The notes beneath the pieces were generated by a model. That model saw only the letters and a program-made list of their open reading frames with translations, searched no databases and was not told the DNA's origin. This document shows, one piece after another, positions 18,355-26,105 of a DNA stretch of 64,000 nucleotides (position 1 is its first letter; each line of letters begins with the position of its first letter). Where the stretch lies: the NCBI GenBank assembly GCA_050013235.1, contig JBEKFQ010000012.1:7902-71901 (forward strand), given 5' to 3'. This DNA is from RH-AL1 sp050013235 (GTDB lineage: Bacteria > Pseudomonadota > Alphaproteobacteria > Rhizobiales > Beijerinckiaceae). A program made the translations under genes and the position numbers.

Positions 18355-19059
18355 ATGAACAAAATCTTTCCCGACGCCGTCTCCGCGCTCAAGGATGTTC
18401 TCGAGGACGGCATGACCGTCATGAGCGGCGGCTTCGGCCTGTGCGGCACGCCGCAAGTCTTGATCGATGCGGTGTATGAGCTCGGCGTGAAGGATCTGAC
18501 CGTGATTTCCAACAACGCCGGCGTGGATGGCGCCGGTCTCGGTATTTTGTTGGAAACGCGGCAAATCAAGAAAATGGTCTCGTCTTATGTCGGCGAGAAT
18601 AAATTGTTCGAGAAACAATATCTTTCGGGCGAGCTCGAGCTCGAGTTCAATCCGCAGGGCACGCTCGCCGAACGGATCCGCGCCGGCGGGGCGGGCATCC
18701 CGGCTTTTTTCACCAAGACGGGCGTCGGCACGATCATCGCCGACGGCAAGGATCTCCGCGATTTCGACGGCGAGACCTATGTGATGGAGCGCTGGTTGCG
18801 CGCCGATGTCGGCCTCATCCATGCCTGGAAAGCGGACAGGGAAGGCAATCTGGTCTTCCGCAAAACCGCCCGCAACTTCAATCCGATGATGGCCACGGCA
18901 TCGAAAGTCACGGTGGTTCAGGTCGAGCATCTCGTCGAGACCGGCGAGATCGAGCCCGACGCGGTCCATACGCCCGGTATTTTCGTGCAACGCATCGTTC
19001 ATGTGCCCGGCGTCGCCAAGCCGATCGAAAAGCGCACGACCAGACCCAAAGCAGCCTGA
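18355..19059 (+). CDS. scoA: 3-oxoacid CoA-transferase, subunit A
   Basis: A 234-residue alpha subunit of a succinyl-CoA:3-ketoacid CoA-transferase, which activates acetoacetate for entry into central metabolism. The glycine-rich CoA binding segment is MSGGFGLCGTP near residues 22-32. It is followed by LTVISNNAGVDGAGLGILL and the AGGAGIPAFFTKTGVGT region of the family, and the length is usual. I place the start at ATG 18355; an open upstream frame lacks homology. Subunit B starts 10 bp after the stop. Together with the beta-oxidation operon at the left end it suggests turnover of acyl-CoA, acetoacetate or polyhydroxybutyrate-derived units. Confidence 0.93.
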   Translation: MNKIFPDAVSALKDVLEDGMTVMSGGFGLCGTPQVLIDAVYELGVKDLTVISNNAGVDGAGLGILLETRQIKKMVSSYVGENKLFEKQYLSGELELEFNPQGTLAERIRAGGAGIPAFFTKTGVGTIIADGKDLRDFDGETYVMERWLRADVGLIHAWKADREGNLVFRKTARNFNPMMATASKVTVVQVEHLVETGEIEPDAVHTPGIFVQRIVHVPGVAKPIEKRTTRPKAA

Positions 19060-19068
19060 GGAAACGCC

Positions 19069-19731
19069 ATGCCCTGGACCCGAGACCAGATGGCGGCCCG
19101 CGCCGCCCAAGAACTCCGCGATGGATTTTACGTCAATCTCGGCATCGGCATTCCGACGCTGGTGTCGAATTTCATTCCCGAGGGCATGCATGTGCAGCTG
19201 CAAAGCGAAAACGGCATGCTCGGGATGGGGCCTTTCCCCTTCGAGGGGGAGGAAGATGCCGATTTGATCAATGCGGGCAAGCAGACCGTCACCGAACTGC
19301 CGTCCACGAGCTACTTCTCCTCCGCCGATAGTTTCGCGATGATCCGTGGCGGCCATATCGATCTTGCCATTCTCGGCGCGATGGAAGTGGCGGAAAACGG
19401 CGATCTCGCGAATTGGATGATCCCCGGCAAAATGGTCAAGGGCATGGGCGGCGCGATGGACCTCGTCGCCGGCGTCAAGCGCGTCGTGGTGGTGATGGAA
19501 CATACCGCCAAGGGCGAGCCGAAGCTGCTCCATCGCTGCACGCTTCCCCTCACCGGCTCCGCCGTGATCGACATGGTCATCACCGATCTCGGCATGTTCG
19601 AGATCGACAAGCACGGCAAGGGCGGCATGGTGCTGAGGGAACTCGCCGATGGCGTGAGCCTCGACGAGATCAAGGCGAAGACGCAGGCCACCTATACGGT
19701 CGCGCCGGAGTTGGCGGCGAAAGCGGCTTAG
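19069..19731 (+). CDS. scoB: 3-oxoacid CoA-transferase, subunit B
   Basis: A 220-residue beta subunit that carries the catalytic glutamate in LQSENGMLGMGPFP (residues 44-57), the residue that forms the glutamyl-CoA intermediate. The N-terminal region reads LRDGFYVNLGIGIPTLVSNFIP and the C-terminal part GAMDLVAGVKRVVVVMEH, both characteristic. It follows subunit A in the same operon. Its stop codon TAG (19729-19731) is the first few bases of the complete bimodular repeat copy D, so the repeat sits exactly at the end of the gene. Confidence 0.94.
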   Translation: MPWTRDQMAARAAQELRDGFYVNLGIGIPTLVSNFIPEGMHVQLQSENGMLGMGPFPFEGEEDADLINAGKQTVTELPSTSYFSSADSFAMIRGGHIDLAILGAMEVAENGDLANWMIPGKMVKGMGGAMDLVAGVKRVVVVMEHTAKGEPKLLHRCTLPLTGSAVIDMVITDLGMFEIDKHGKGGMVLRELADGVSLDEIKAKTQATYTVAPELAAKAA

Positions 19732-19845
19732 AGTGCGTTCCGCTTTGGTGGAATCACCAAAGCGATAAGAACTCGCTCTCTTACCAAAGAGTTAGAGCAT
19801 GTCCTCGATCGAAAAAGTCTGCAACTTTTTCGGGACATGCTCTAG
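19728..19845 (+). repeat. CTAG-bounded bimodular palindromic repeat, copy D (complete, 118 bp)
   Basis: The same length and module order as copy C. It begins TTAG and ends CTAG, with two stems: GCTTTGGTG...CACCAAAGC inside AGAGTGCG...CGCTCT, then AGAGCATGTCC...GGACATGCTCT. It exactly fills the gap between the convergent scoB and diguanylate-cyclase genes: TAG at 19729-19731 ends scoB, and CTA at 19842-19844 is the minus-strand TAG of the other gene. It is probably a bidirectional terminator. Confidence 0.9.
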
Positions 19846-21884
19846 GCCACCGCGATCGCCAAAGGGGGACGGGCGGCGGGCGCCTCGTCATTCCAGGACC
19901 TCGCGCTGCCTATTCCGGCATGCTCCGCCATCCACGCATCTAAGGCTTCGTCCCTCATGGGACGGCCGAAATAGAACCCTTGGACCACGTGGCAGCCAAA
20001 GGCCCGGAGCAGAACGGCCTCTTCGGCGGTTTCGACTCCTTCAGCCAAAACATCGATCCCCAAGGAGCGCCCGATCCCGAGAATGGCCTTGACCAAGATT
20101 TGATCGCCGGGACGGTCCTTGAAACCCGTCACAAAACTCTGATCGATTTTGATCCTGTTGACCCGCATGGTGCGGAGATAAGCCAACGATGAGCATCCCA
20201 TGCTGAAATCGTCGATTGCAAGCCGCACGTCCATGGCGGCCAAGACCGTCAGCGCCGCGATAATCGTTTGGCTGTCGGCCAGGGCTTCCTCGGTGATTTC
20301 CAATTCCAGCAGACGAGGATCGATCCCATGCGTGGCGATGCTGTGCCTGACCAAGTCCGGCACAGCATATTGATCGAGTTCGCGAGGGGAAACATTCACG
20401 GCAACCGTGACGTTTGAAAAACCGGCGTCGGTCAAGCCGCGGATTTTCCGGCAAGAATGATCGAGAACGAAGCCCGTCAATCGATCCAGCACCCGCGTGC
20501 GCAGAGCAGCGGCAACGATGAGCGGCGGCGCGATCCAGCCGTGGAAGGGATGGTTCCACCGGACCAGGGCTTCCAGCCCCACCAGACGTCCGGTCGCGGT
20601 TGCGATTTGCGGTTGGTACCAAACTTCCAATTCGCCATTGGCAAGGGCACCGGGGAGATCGTGGTCGAGATTCCTGGTCATCTTCGCCGCTTCGAGCAAC
20701 GAGGAATCGACCTGGCGCCAGCAATTCCGTTCGGACGCCTTGGCCGCGTAAAGCGCAAGATCGGCATTGGCCAAGAGGTCTCCGCTGGTCCCGCCGTCGC
20801 CCGGGTAGGCCGCGATGCCAAGACTTATGCCAATATTGACGGCATGTTCGCCAATGAGAAACGGACCATTCACCTCCGCCAGGACGGCTTCCGCCATGGT
20901 CTCGATATCGTCGTTTCCAGCTTCGCCGGAGACTGGAGAAATCACCGCGAACTCATCGCCGCCTAGACGCGCCGCGACATACGTGCCGGAAAAAGCGCGG
21001 GGGAGGCGGCGGGCAACTTCCTTCAAAACGCTATCGCCGGCGCCATGCCCCAACGTATCGTTGACCGATTTAAAATCGTCGAGGTCGATCAAGAAGAGCA
21101 ACAAGCGAGACTGCTCCTTGGCGGCACTGTCGAGCCATGCGTCCAATTGCCGGGAAAATGCGGCCCGGTTGGCGAGGCCGGTCAAGGAATCGTAATTGGC
21201 CAGTTGATACAGGCTCTTGACCGCCGCCTGGGTGGCGGCATGTTGTTTTTCGACGGATGCGGCGAGTTGAATGGCTTCCGCCGTCATGTTCACCCTGGCG
21301 ATGAAAGCCAGTTGCAGACGCGCCGCCGTCACCAACAAAAACAGCAAATAAAGTAAGAGGTCAAAGCACATCATGGCATGATAAGTATTATTCATTTCTA
21401 GCATTTTATAGGCGACCGTCAAAACGATAGGAATATTAATGAGCATGGAAAGAGGCTTATAGGCGGCTCCCTGGACCACCGCGCCGGACGTGACGCCCAC
21501 GAGAATGAGAATCAGCGGAATGGCGTTATCGATATTCGTGCCGAGGAAAAAAGCAGGGACGAAGGCAAAGCCGAAGCCGCTCAAAGCGCCACCAACGAGC
21601 GCTCTTTTGAGATAAAGGCGCGCCTTGCCGCCCGTTTTGTCTTTCTGGACCTGGTACGTTTTCGACAGAGTATAGCGGAAAAAATAGATCACCAGCATCG
21701 CGGCAAACCAGCCCAGCGAATGCAGCGGGACTTGCGCGTCAAAAGAAATACCGGCGGCTGAAGCGATGAGAAGCACACTCATGGGCAAGGCTTCTAATTG
21801 ACCTTTGCTCAAAGTATCGGCTTGCTCGAGGGATAATTCGAGGCCGGGCACGGCCACGTCGTCGAATTCGTTTTTCGCAAGCAT
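19842..21884 (-). CDS. Membrane-bound GGDEF-EAL c-di-GMP enzyme
   Basis: A 680-residue protein. About six hydrophobic helices occupy residues 35-195 (no named sensory family recognised), and a short linker coil follows. A GGDEF domain has RLGGDEF at 307-312, and an EAL domain has EAL at 438-440. The EAL catalytic neighbourhood is intact (NVSPRELDQ, ELEITEEAL, IDDFSMGCSSLAYL, IKIDQSFV, LAEGVETAEE, QGFYFGRPM). Both activities, c-di-GMP synthesis and hydrolysis, are therefore possible. The stop codon is inside repeat copy D. Confidence 0.92.
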   Translation of the reverse strand: MLAKNEFDDVAVPGLELSLEQADTLSKGQLEALPMSVLLIASAAGISFDAQVPLHSLGWFAAMLVIYFFRYTLSKTYQVQKDKTGGKARLYLKRALVGGALSGFGFAFVPAFFLGTNIDNAIPLILILVGVTSGAVVQGAAYKPLSMLINIPIVLTVAYKMLEMNNTYHAMMCFDLLLYLLFLLVTAARLQLAFIARVNMTAEAIQLAASVEKQHAATQAAVKSLYQLANYDSLTGLANRAAFSRQLDAWLDSAAKEQSRLLLFLIDLDDFKSVNDTLGHGAGDSVLKEVARRLPRAFSGTYVAARLGGDEFAVISPVSGEAGNDDIETMAEAVLAEVNGPFLIGEHAVNIGISLGIAAYPGDGGTSGDLLANADLALYAAKASERNCWRQVDSSLLEAAKMTRNLDHDLPGALANGELEVWYQPQIATATGRLVGLEALVRWNHPFHGWIAPPLIVAAALRTRVLDRLTGFVLDHSCRKIRGLTDAGFSNVTVAVNVSPRELDQYAVPDLVRHSIATHGIDPRLLELEITEEALADSQTIIAALTVLAAMDVRLAIDDFSMGCSSLAYLRTMRVNRIKIDQSFVTGFKDRPGDQILVKAILGIGRSLGIDVLAEGVETAEEAVLLRAFGCHVVQGFYFGRPMRDEALDAWMAEHAGIGSARSWNDEAPAARPPLAIAVA

Positions 21885-21991
21885 ACTAAAACCCTAGGTT
21901 CGGCGACGTACCGTAAGATGCAAGCGTGCACGAAGCGTTAACATCCAAGCCGCGAAGAAAGCGAGATTGGAGGTTAAGTATATAATATTTT

Positions 21992-22019
21992 CGATATAAT
22001 ATTACTTCGTAATATATCG
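21992..22019. promoter_or_regulatory. A/T-rich palindrome between proB and the GGDEF-EAL gene
   Basis: An exceptionally A/T-rich stretch contains ATATTA-CTTCG-TAATAT with flanking CGATA/ATCG pairing, embedded in TATATAATATTTTCG. It lies about 110 bp upstream of the GGDEF-EAL start and just past the proB stop. It may be promoter and operator DNA for the former or a hairpin at the end of the latter; I cannot decide from sequence. Confidence 0.4.
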
Positions 22020-22038
22020 TTTCAATGAATGCTTTGCC

Positions 22039-23196
22039 TCAATCCCCCGCCAGCACCATGTCGTCGCGGTGGATCAATTCGGCCCGGCCTGGCGCGCCGA
22101 GCACGGTTTCGATCTCGTGGGATTTGCGCCCGATGATCTGGGCCGCCTTGTCGGCGCTATAGGCGATCAGGCCACGTCCGATCTCGCCGTCTTCCTCGAG
22201 GCGGATCAGCACGCAATCGCCGCGCTTGAACGGCCCCTCGATCCGCAGCACGCCCGCCGGCAACAGCGAATTGCCGGCTTGGATCGCGCGCGCGGCCCCC
22301 GCGTCGACATAGACCGTCCCGCGTGGCTCGATCGATCCCGCGATCCATTTTTTGCGCGCGGTGATGGGGTTGGAAGGCGAGAGAAACCAGGTGCAGGGCG
22401 CGCCGTCGCGCAGGCGCTGGATGGGATGCAGCACGCGTCCGTCGGCGATCACCATATGGGCGCCGCCGGTCGTCGCGATCTTCGCCGCCTCGATCTTGGT
22501 GCGCATGCCCCCGCGCGACAGGATCGACGCCGCGCCCCCGGCCATGGATTCGATCTCCGCCGTAATTCGCGGCACGACCGGGATCAGGCTCGCGTTGGGA
22601 TCGCTGGCCGGCGGCGCGGTATAGAGCCCGGCGACATCGGACAGGAGAACGAGCAGATCGGCGCTGGCCATGGTGGCGATCCGGGCGGCGAGCCGGTCGT
22701 TGTCTCCGTAGCGGATTTCCGAGGTCGCGACGCTGTCGTTTTCGTTGAGGACGGGCACGGCTTTCAGCGCGAGCAGCCGGCCGATGGTGGCGCGGGCGTT
22801 GAGATAGCGCCGCCGCTCCTCCGTATCGCCATAGGTCACGAGAATTTGCCCCGCGATCATGCCGGCGTCGCCGAGCACTTCGGCCCAGGTGCGGGCGAGC
22901 GCGATCTGGCCCACGGCGGCGGCGGCCTGGCTGTCCTCGAGCTTGAGAGCGCCGCCGGGGAGCCCCAGCACGCGCCGCCCCAGCGCGACGGAGCCGGACG
23001 ACACCACCAGCACCTCCGCGCCCCGCGCGCGCAAGGCCGCGATATCGGCCGCGACCGAGGCCAGCCAGTCGCGGCGCACGCTATCGCCGTCGATCAGCAG
23101 CGAGGAGCCGACCTTGATGACGACGCGATTGAAATTGGCGAGGCGAGGGGTGGCCTCGCCAGCTGTTGGCGATTGCGCGGGATCTAGGGCTGCCAT
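22039..23196 (-). CDS. proB: Glutamate 5-kinase
   Basis: A 385-residue enzyme that phosphorylates glutamate in the first step of proline synthesis. The amino acid kinase domain starts with VVIKVGSSLL. It includes LVVSSGSVALG, LNENDSVATSEIRYGDNDRLAARIA and the KIEAAKIAT segment. A C-terminal PUA domain is present from about residue 290 (RGTVYVDAGAARAIQAG). I place the start at ATG 23196, the methionine just before the kinase fold. This overlaps the last 13 bases of obg, implying translational coupling. proA is not in the window. Confidence 0.94.
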   Translation of the reverse strand: MAALDPAQSPTAGEATPRLANFNRVVIKVGSSLLIDGDSVRRDWLASVAADIAALRARGAEVLVVSSGSVALGRRVLGLPGGALKLEDSQAAAAVGQIALARTWAEVLGDAGMIAGQILVTYGDTEERRRYLNARATIGRLLALKAVPVLNENDSVATSEIRYGDNDRLAARIATMASADLLVLLSDVAGLYTAPPASDPNASLIPVVPRITAEIESMAGGAASILSRGGMRTKIEAAKIATTGGAHMVIADGRVLHPIQRLRDGAPCTWFLSPSNPITARKKWIAGSIEPRGTVYVDAGAARAIQAGNSLLPAGVLRIEGPFKRGDCVLIRLEEDGEIGRGLIAYSADKAAQIIGRKSHEIETVLGAPGRAELIHRDDMVLAGD

Positions 23197-24218
23197 GCCT
23201 CGACCTTCACTTTGGCCCCCTCGGCGGCCTTGCTCTCGTCGATAATTCCCATGATCGCGCGCAAAACCTCCGTCACCTTGGTGCGCGCGGCGGCCGAAAC
23301 GCGCATCGGCGTATGGCCGCAAGCCCGGCGCAGCCGCTCCACCTGCTTTTTCAGATGTTCCGGGTCCACCGCATCGATCTTGGACAGGGCCACGATCTCG
23401 CGCTTTTCCGCGAGGCCGCCGCCATAGGCCGCGAGTTCGGCGCGGACGGTCTTGTAATCCTTGCCGGCGTGTTCGCCCGTCGCGTCGACGAGATGCAGGA
23501 TCACCCGGCAGCGCTCGATATGGCCCAGGAACTGGTCGCCGAGGCCGATGCCCTCGTGCGCGCCCTCGATCAGGCCGGGAATATCGGCCAGCACGAATTC
23601 GCGCCCGTCGACCGCGGCGACCCCGAGCTGGGGATGCAAGGTCGTGAAGGGGTAGTCGCCGATCTTGGGCTTGGCCGCGGAGACCACCGACAAAAAGGTC
23701 GATTTGCCGGCGTTGGGCAGGCCGACGAGACCCGCGTCCGCGATCAGCTTCAGCCGCAGCCAGATCGTGCGCTCCTCGCCCTGCTCGCCGGGATTAGCGC
23801 GGCGCGGGGCCTGATTGGTCGAGGTCTTGAAATAAGCATTGCCGAAACCGCCATTGCCGCCCCGGCAGACGCGGATCGACTGGCCGGGCTCGGTCAGATC
23901 GGCGAAAGGCTCGTCCTCGTCCTCGTCGAAGAGTTGGGTGCCGACCGGCACTTTGAGGATCGCAGGCAAGCCTTTGGCGCCGGCCCGGTTCTTCCCCATG
24001 CCGTGCATGCCCGTCTTGCCCTTGAAGTGCTGCTGATAGCGGAAGTCGATCAAGGTGTTGAGACCCGCTACGCATTCCACAACGACGTCGCCGCCCCTGC
24101 CGCCATCGCCGCCATCGGGTCCGCCGAACTCGATGAACTTTTCCCGCCGGAACGAGATACTTCCCGCCCCGCCGTCACCGGAGCGGACATAGACTTTGGC
24201 GGTATCGAGGAATTGCAT
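23184..24218 (-). CDS. obgE: GTPase Obg/CgtA
   Basis: A 344-residue ribosome-associated GTPase involved in 50S maturation and stress control. The glycine-rich Obg fold occupies residues 1-158 (GGDGGRGGDVVVEC, GGNGGFGNAYFKTSTNQAP). The G domain follows with G1 GLPNAGKSTFLS, G3 DIPGLIEGAHEG and G4 SKID. The poorly conserved C-terminal domain is short or absent, as in many alphaproteobacteria. The rplU-rpmA genes that often precede obg are not here; upstream is a long inverted repeat. It is followed by proB with a 13-base overlap. Confidence 0.96.
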   Translation of the reverse strand: MQFLDTAKVYVRSGDGGAGSISFRREKFIEFGGPDGGDGGRGGDVVVECVAGLNTLIDFRYQQHFKGKTGMHGMGKNRAGAKGLPAILKVPVGTQLFDEDEDEPFADLTEPGQSIRVCRGGNGGFGNAYFKTSTNQAPRRANPGEQGEERTIWLRLKLIADAGLVGLPNAGKSTFLSVVSAAKPKIGDYPFTTLHPQLGVAAVDGREFVLADIPGLIEGAHEGIGLGDQFLGHIERCRVILHLVDATGEHAGKDYKTVRAELAAYGGGLAEKREIVALSKIDAVDPEHLKKQVERLRRACGHTPMRVSAAARTKVTEVLRAIMGIIDESKAAEGAKVKVEAWQP

Positions 24219-24413
24219 GGACGGGAAGCCTAGGGGTGCTGAACAGGTTTTCGGGGGATGAGGGTGTCATATAACGGAAGAGGGGAAAAATGCCAGCTTC
24301 GCGAAATTTTCGCGGCGCCTGTTGCCTCCTCCGGGGGCAACAGGACCGGTGTATATACAGCAATTGACGCAATTCGATCGAGGGACTAGTTCTACTGCGT
24401 CAGTTTTCGTTTT

Positions 24414-24589
24414 AGGGCCGGGCTGTCATTCCGGGGCGAGCCGGAGGCGAGAGACCGGAACCCATGACAACGTGGCTGATCGAGGAACACAAAAGATCCG
24501 GCTGCGGCACGGTTCTGCTTCTTACGGCATCCGCGTTTTCCTGGGTTCCGGGCTCGCCTCCGGCGCCCCGGAATGACAGCGCGGCCCTT
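24414..24589. repeat. Long inverted repeat of about 50-bp arms
   Basis: The arms at 24414-24463 and 24541-24589 are near-perfect inverted copies around GGCTGTCATTCCGGGGCG and CGCCCCGGAATGACAGC. The loop of about 77 bp contains no obvious gene. The TCATTCCGGGG...GGGTTCC type is a common dispersed palindrome in Rhizobiales genomes. It lies in the 436-bp gap between the divergent obg and vapB genes; nothing else is recognisable in that gap. Confidence 0.75.
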
Positions 24590-24654
24590 GGGAGAGATTC
24601 GTGACCCAGCGGAACTAATGTGACACTCGTCATCTCCCGAGGAGCCGGACGGCC

Positions 24655-24891
24655 ATGCCGCTCACGCGTGTTTTCAAATCTGGCAACAGCCAAGCGGTGC
24701 GCATTCCCGCCGAATTGGCTTATGCCGACATGAGTCTCGACCTGACGATCACGCGTTCGGGCGACGTCATCACGATTTTCCCCGCGCGCCAAAGCCTGAA
24801 AGACGCGGTGGCGATTTTGCGCGATCTGCCGAAGCCGGGGAACGTGGAAGTGCGAGAGGCCATCGAGGTGCCCGATCGCGAGCGGATCTGA
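24655..24891 (+). CDS. vapB: VapB-type antitoxin (AbrB/MazE fold)
   Basis: A 78-residue antitoxin. The N-terminal swapped-hairpin AbrB-type DNA-binding region reads TRVFKSGNSQAVRIPAEL, the classic VapB/MazE signature, and the C-terminal 30 residues would wrap the toxin. The start ATG 24655 has GAGGAG at 24638-24643. The toxin gene begins 3 bp after the stop. The pair would autoregulate from the upstream region. A decayed second copy of this gene lies 1 kb downstream. Confidence 0.88.
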   Translation: MPLTRVFKSGNSQAVRIPAELAYADMSLDLTITRSGDVITIFPARQSLKDAVAILRDLPKPGNVEVREAIEVPDRERI

Positions 24892-24894
24892 CGT

Positions 24895-25293
24895 TTGGCC
24901 TATCTACTCGATACCAATATCGCCATCCACGCCCGCGACGGCACGGATTGCGTCTTGGACAAACTTGCCGAGCATGACGGCGCGGTGCTGCTCTCGGCGC
25001 TGAGCTTCGCCGAACTTCAGCGCGGCATCTATAAAAACCCGGCTTACATGGCGTTGCGGCAGGTGCGTTTGGAGGTGTTGATCCGGTACATCCCCCTCCT
25101 ACCCTTCGACGCGACCGCCGCCGAGGTTTATGGGCAGATCATCGCCCGGTGTGGATGGATCAAGGGCCGCGATTTCGACCGGATGATCGCCGCGCATGCC
25201 ATCAGTACGGGATCGATCTTGGTCACGGACAACGAGGCGGATTTTCGGGATATTCCGGGTCTGTCCCTCGAGAATTGGACGGTTGGAGGATGA
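24895..25293 (+). CDS. vapC: VapC-type PIN-domain toxin ribonuclease
   Basis: A 132-residue PIN-domain RNase. The four acidic positions of the fold are visible: D in YLLDTNIAIH (residue 6), E in SFAELQRG, D in GRDFDRMIAAHA and D in LVTDNEADF. Such toxins cleave tRNA or rRNA when free of antitoxin. It starts with TTG at 24895, directly after vapB. All catalytic residues are present, so the pair looks functional. Confidence 0.9.
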   Translation: MAYLLDTNIAIHARDGTDCVLDKLAEHDGAVLLSALSFAELQRGIYKNPAYMALRQVRLEVLIRYIPLLPFDATAAEVYGQIIARCGWIKGRDFDRMIAAHAISTGSILVTDNEADFRDIPGLSLENWTVGG

Positions 25294-25420
25294 AGGAGAG
25301 CCGCCGCCGGCGACACCAGCGCGAATAGGAGCCTTTGTTCGAAATTCTCTTACGCCGTTTTTGCAAAACAATCGCAATTGAAGCGTATAGATTCCGGTTC
25401 TTAGCATTGGAGGTTCACAG

Positions 25421-25873
25421 GTGTCCGAAATTTCCGCATTAGATCAGATCGTTAATGAAGTCCGCGCGGCCGCCAAGGAAATTGGCGCGCTCGTCATCGA
25501 GTCGGCGCTTGCCGGGGATCGGGACACCTTTCCCTCGGCATCCGTCGAGGCCGCGGATTTTCCGGCTCTCATCCGGCATCTTCGCCCCCGCCTGGTCTAT
25601 CTCGTTTCGGCGGAATTCGATGCCGGCGACGATCTGCTCGACGCGGTCGAAGAGGAAGACGAGAGCCTCCTCGAACTCCCCGCCGTCAAGACGGTCGTGT
25701 CCAAATGGCGCGCGCGCGATGGGCAAACGAGCCGGGTCGCTCTCGCCGTCATGAGCGACGGCGTCATTCACGACATTGTCGAGGATGCCGATTGGCTCGC
25801 GGAGTTTGAAAGCGAGGCCGAAGATCTCATGGAGGAGATCGAAAAGGCTCTCGAAGCGCGCGATCACGGCTAA
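25421..25873 (+). CDS. Acidic protein of unknown function
   Basis: A 150-residue protein I do not recognise. It is strongly acidic (LLDAVEEEDESLLELP near 70-85) and ends in a probable helix, FESEAEDLMEEIEKALEARDHG. The middle has alternating hydrophobic segments compatible with a small alpha/beta domain. It contains no cysteine or membrane segment, so it is probably cytosolic. Start is GTG 25421 with GGAGG at 25408-25412. It lies between the VapBC pair and a vapB remnant, and may have been part of the same accessory insertion. Confidence 0.65.
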   Translation: MSEISALDQIVNEVRAAAKEIGALVIESALAGDRDTFPSASVEAADFPALIRHLRPRLVYLVSAEFDAGDDLLDAVEEEDESLLELPAVKTVVSKWRARDGQTSRVALAVMSDGVIHDIVEDADWLAEFESEAEDLMEEIEKALEARDHG

Positions 25874-25921
25874 AAGCGCTGAAAGGGCGCGTACCGGGCC
25901 TCTTGGCTCCGGCGCGGCCCG

Positions 25922-26009
25922 GCTTGACGATTACGCGCCCGGGGATGTCATCGCCGTCTTCCGGGCGCGCCAAAGCCTAAAAGAGGCCTTGGCGATTTCG
26001 AGCGGATGA
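25922..26009 (+). pseudogene. Remnant of a second vapB antitoxin gene
   Basis: DNA from 25922 on closely matches the middle of the vapB gene at 24655. Both read GGCGATGTCATC-like sequence followed by GCGCGCCAAAGCCTRAAAGA and TTGGCGATTT or its equivalent. The remnant then jumps to CGAGCGGATGAC, matching the end of vapB, with about 60 bp deleted. Compensating small indels near 25924-25942 are also seen. The readable product in one frame ends GDVIAVFRARQSLKEALAISSG. There is no start or DNA-binding half, so it is a decayed copy. Confidence 0.7.
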
Positions 26010-26105
26010 CCCCATCCGGCCCAGGCCTCGACATCATTAGCCCTCGCTTAACACAATTGCCTTATTTTCCCGGCGATGGTGGATCAGACGAGGAATGGGA
26101 ATAGG

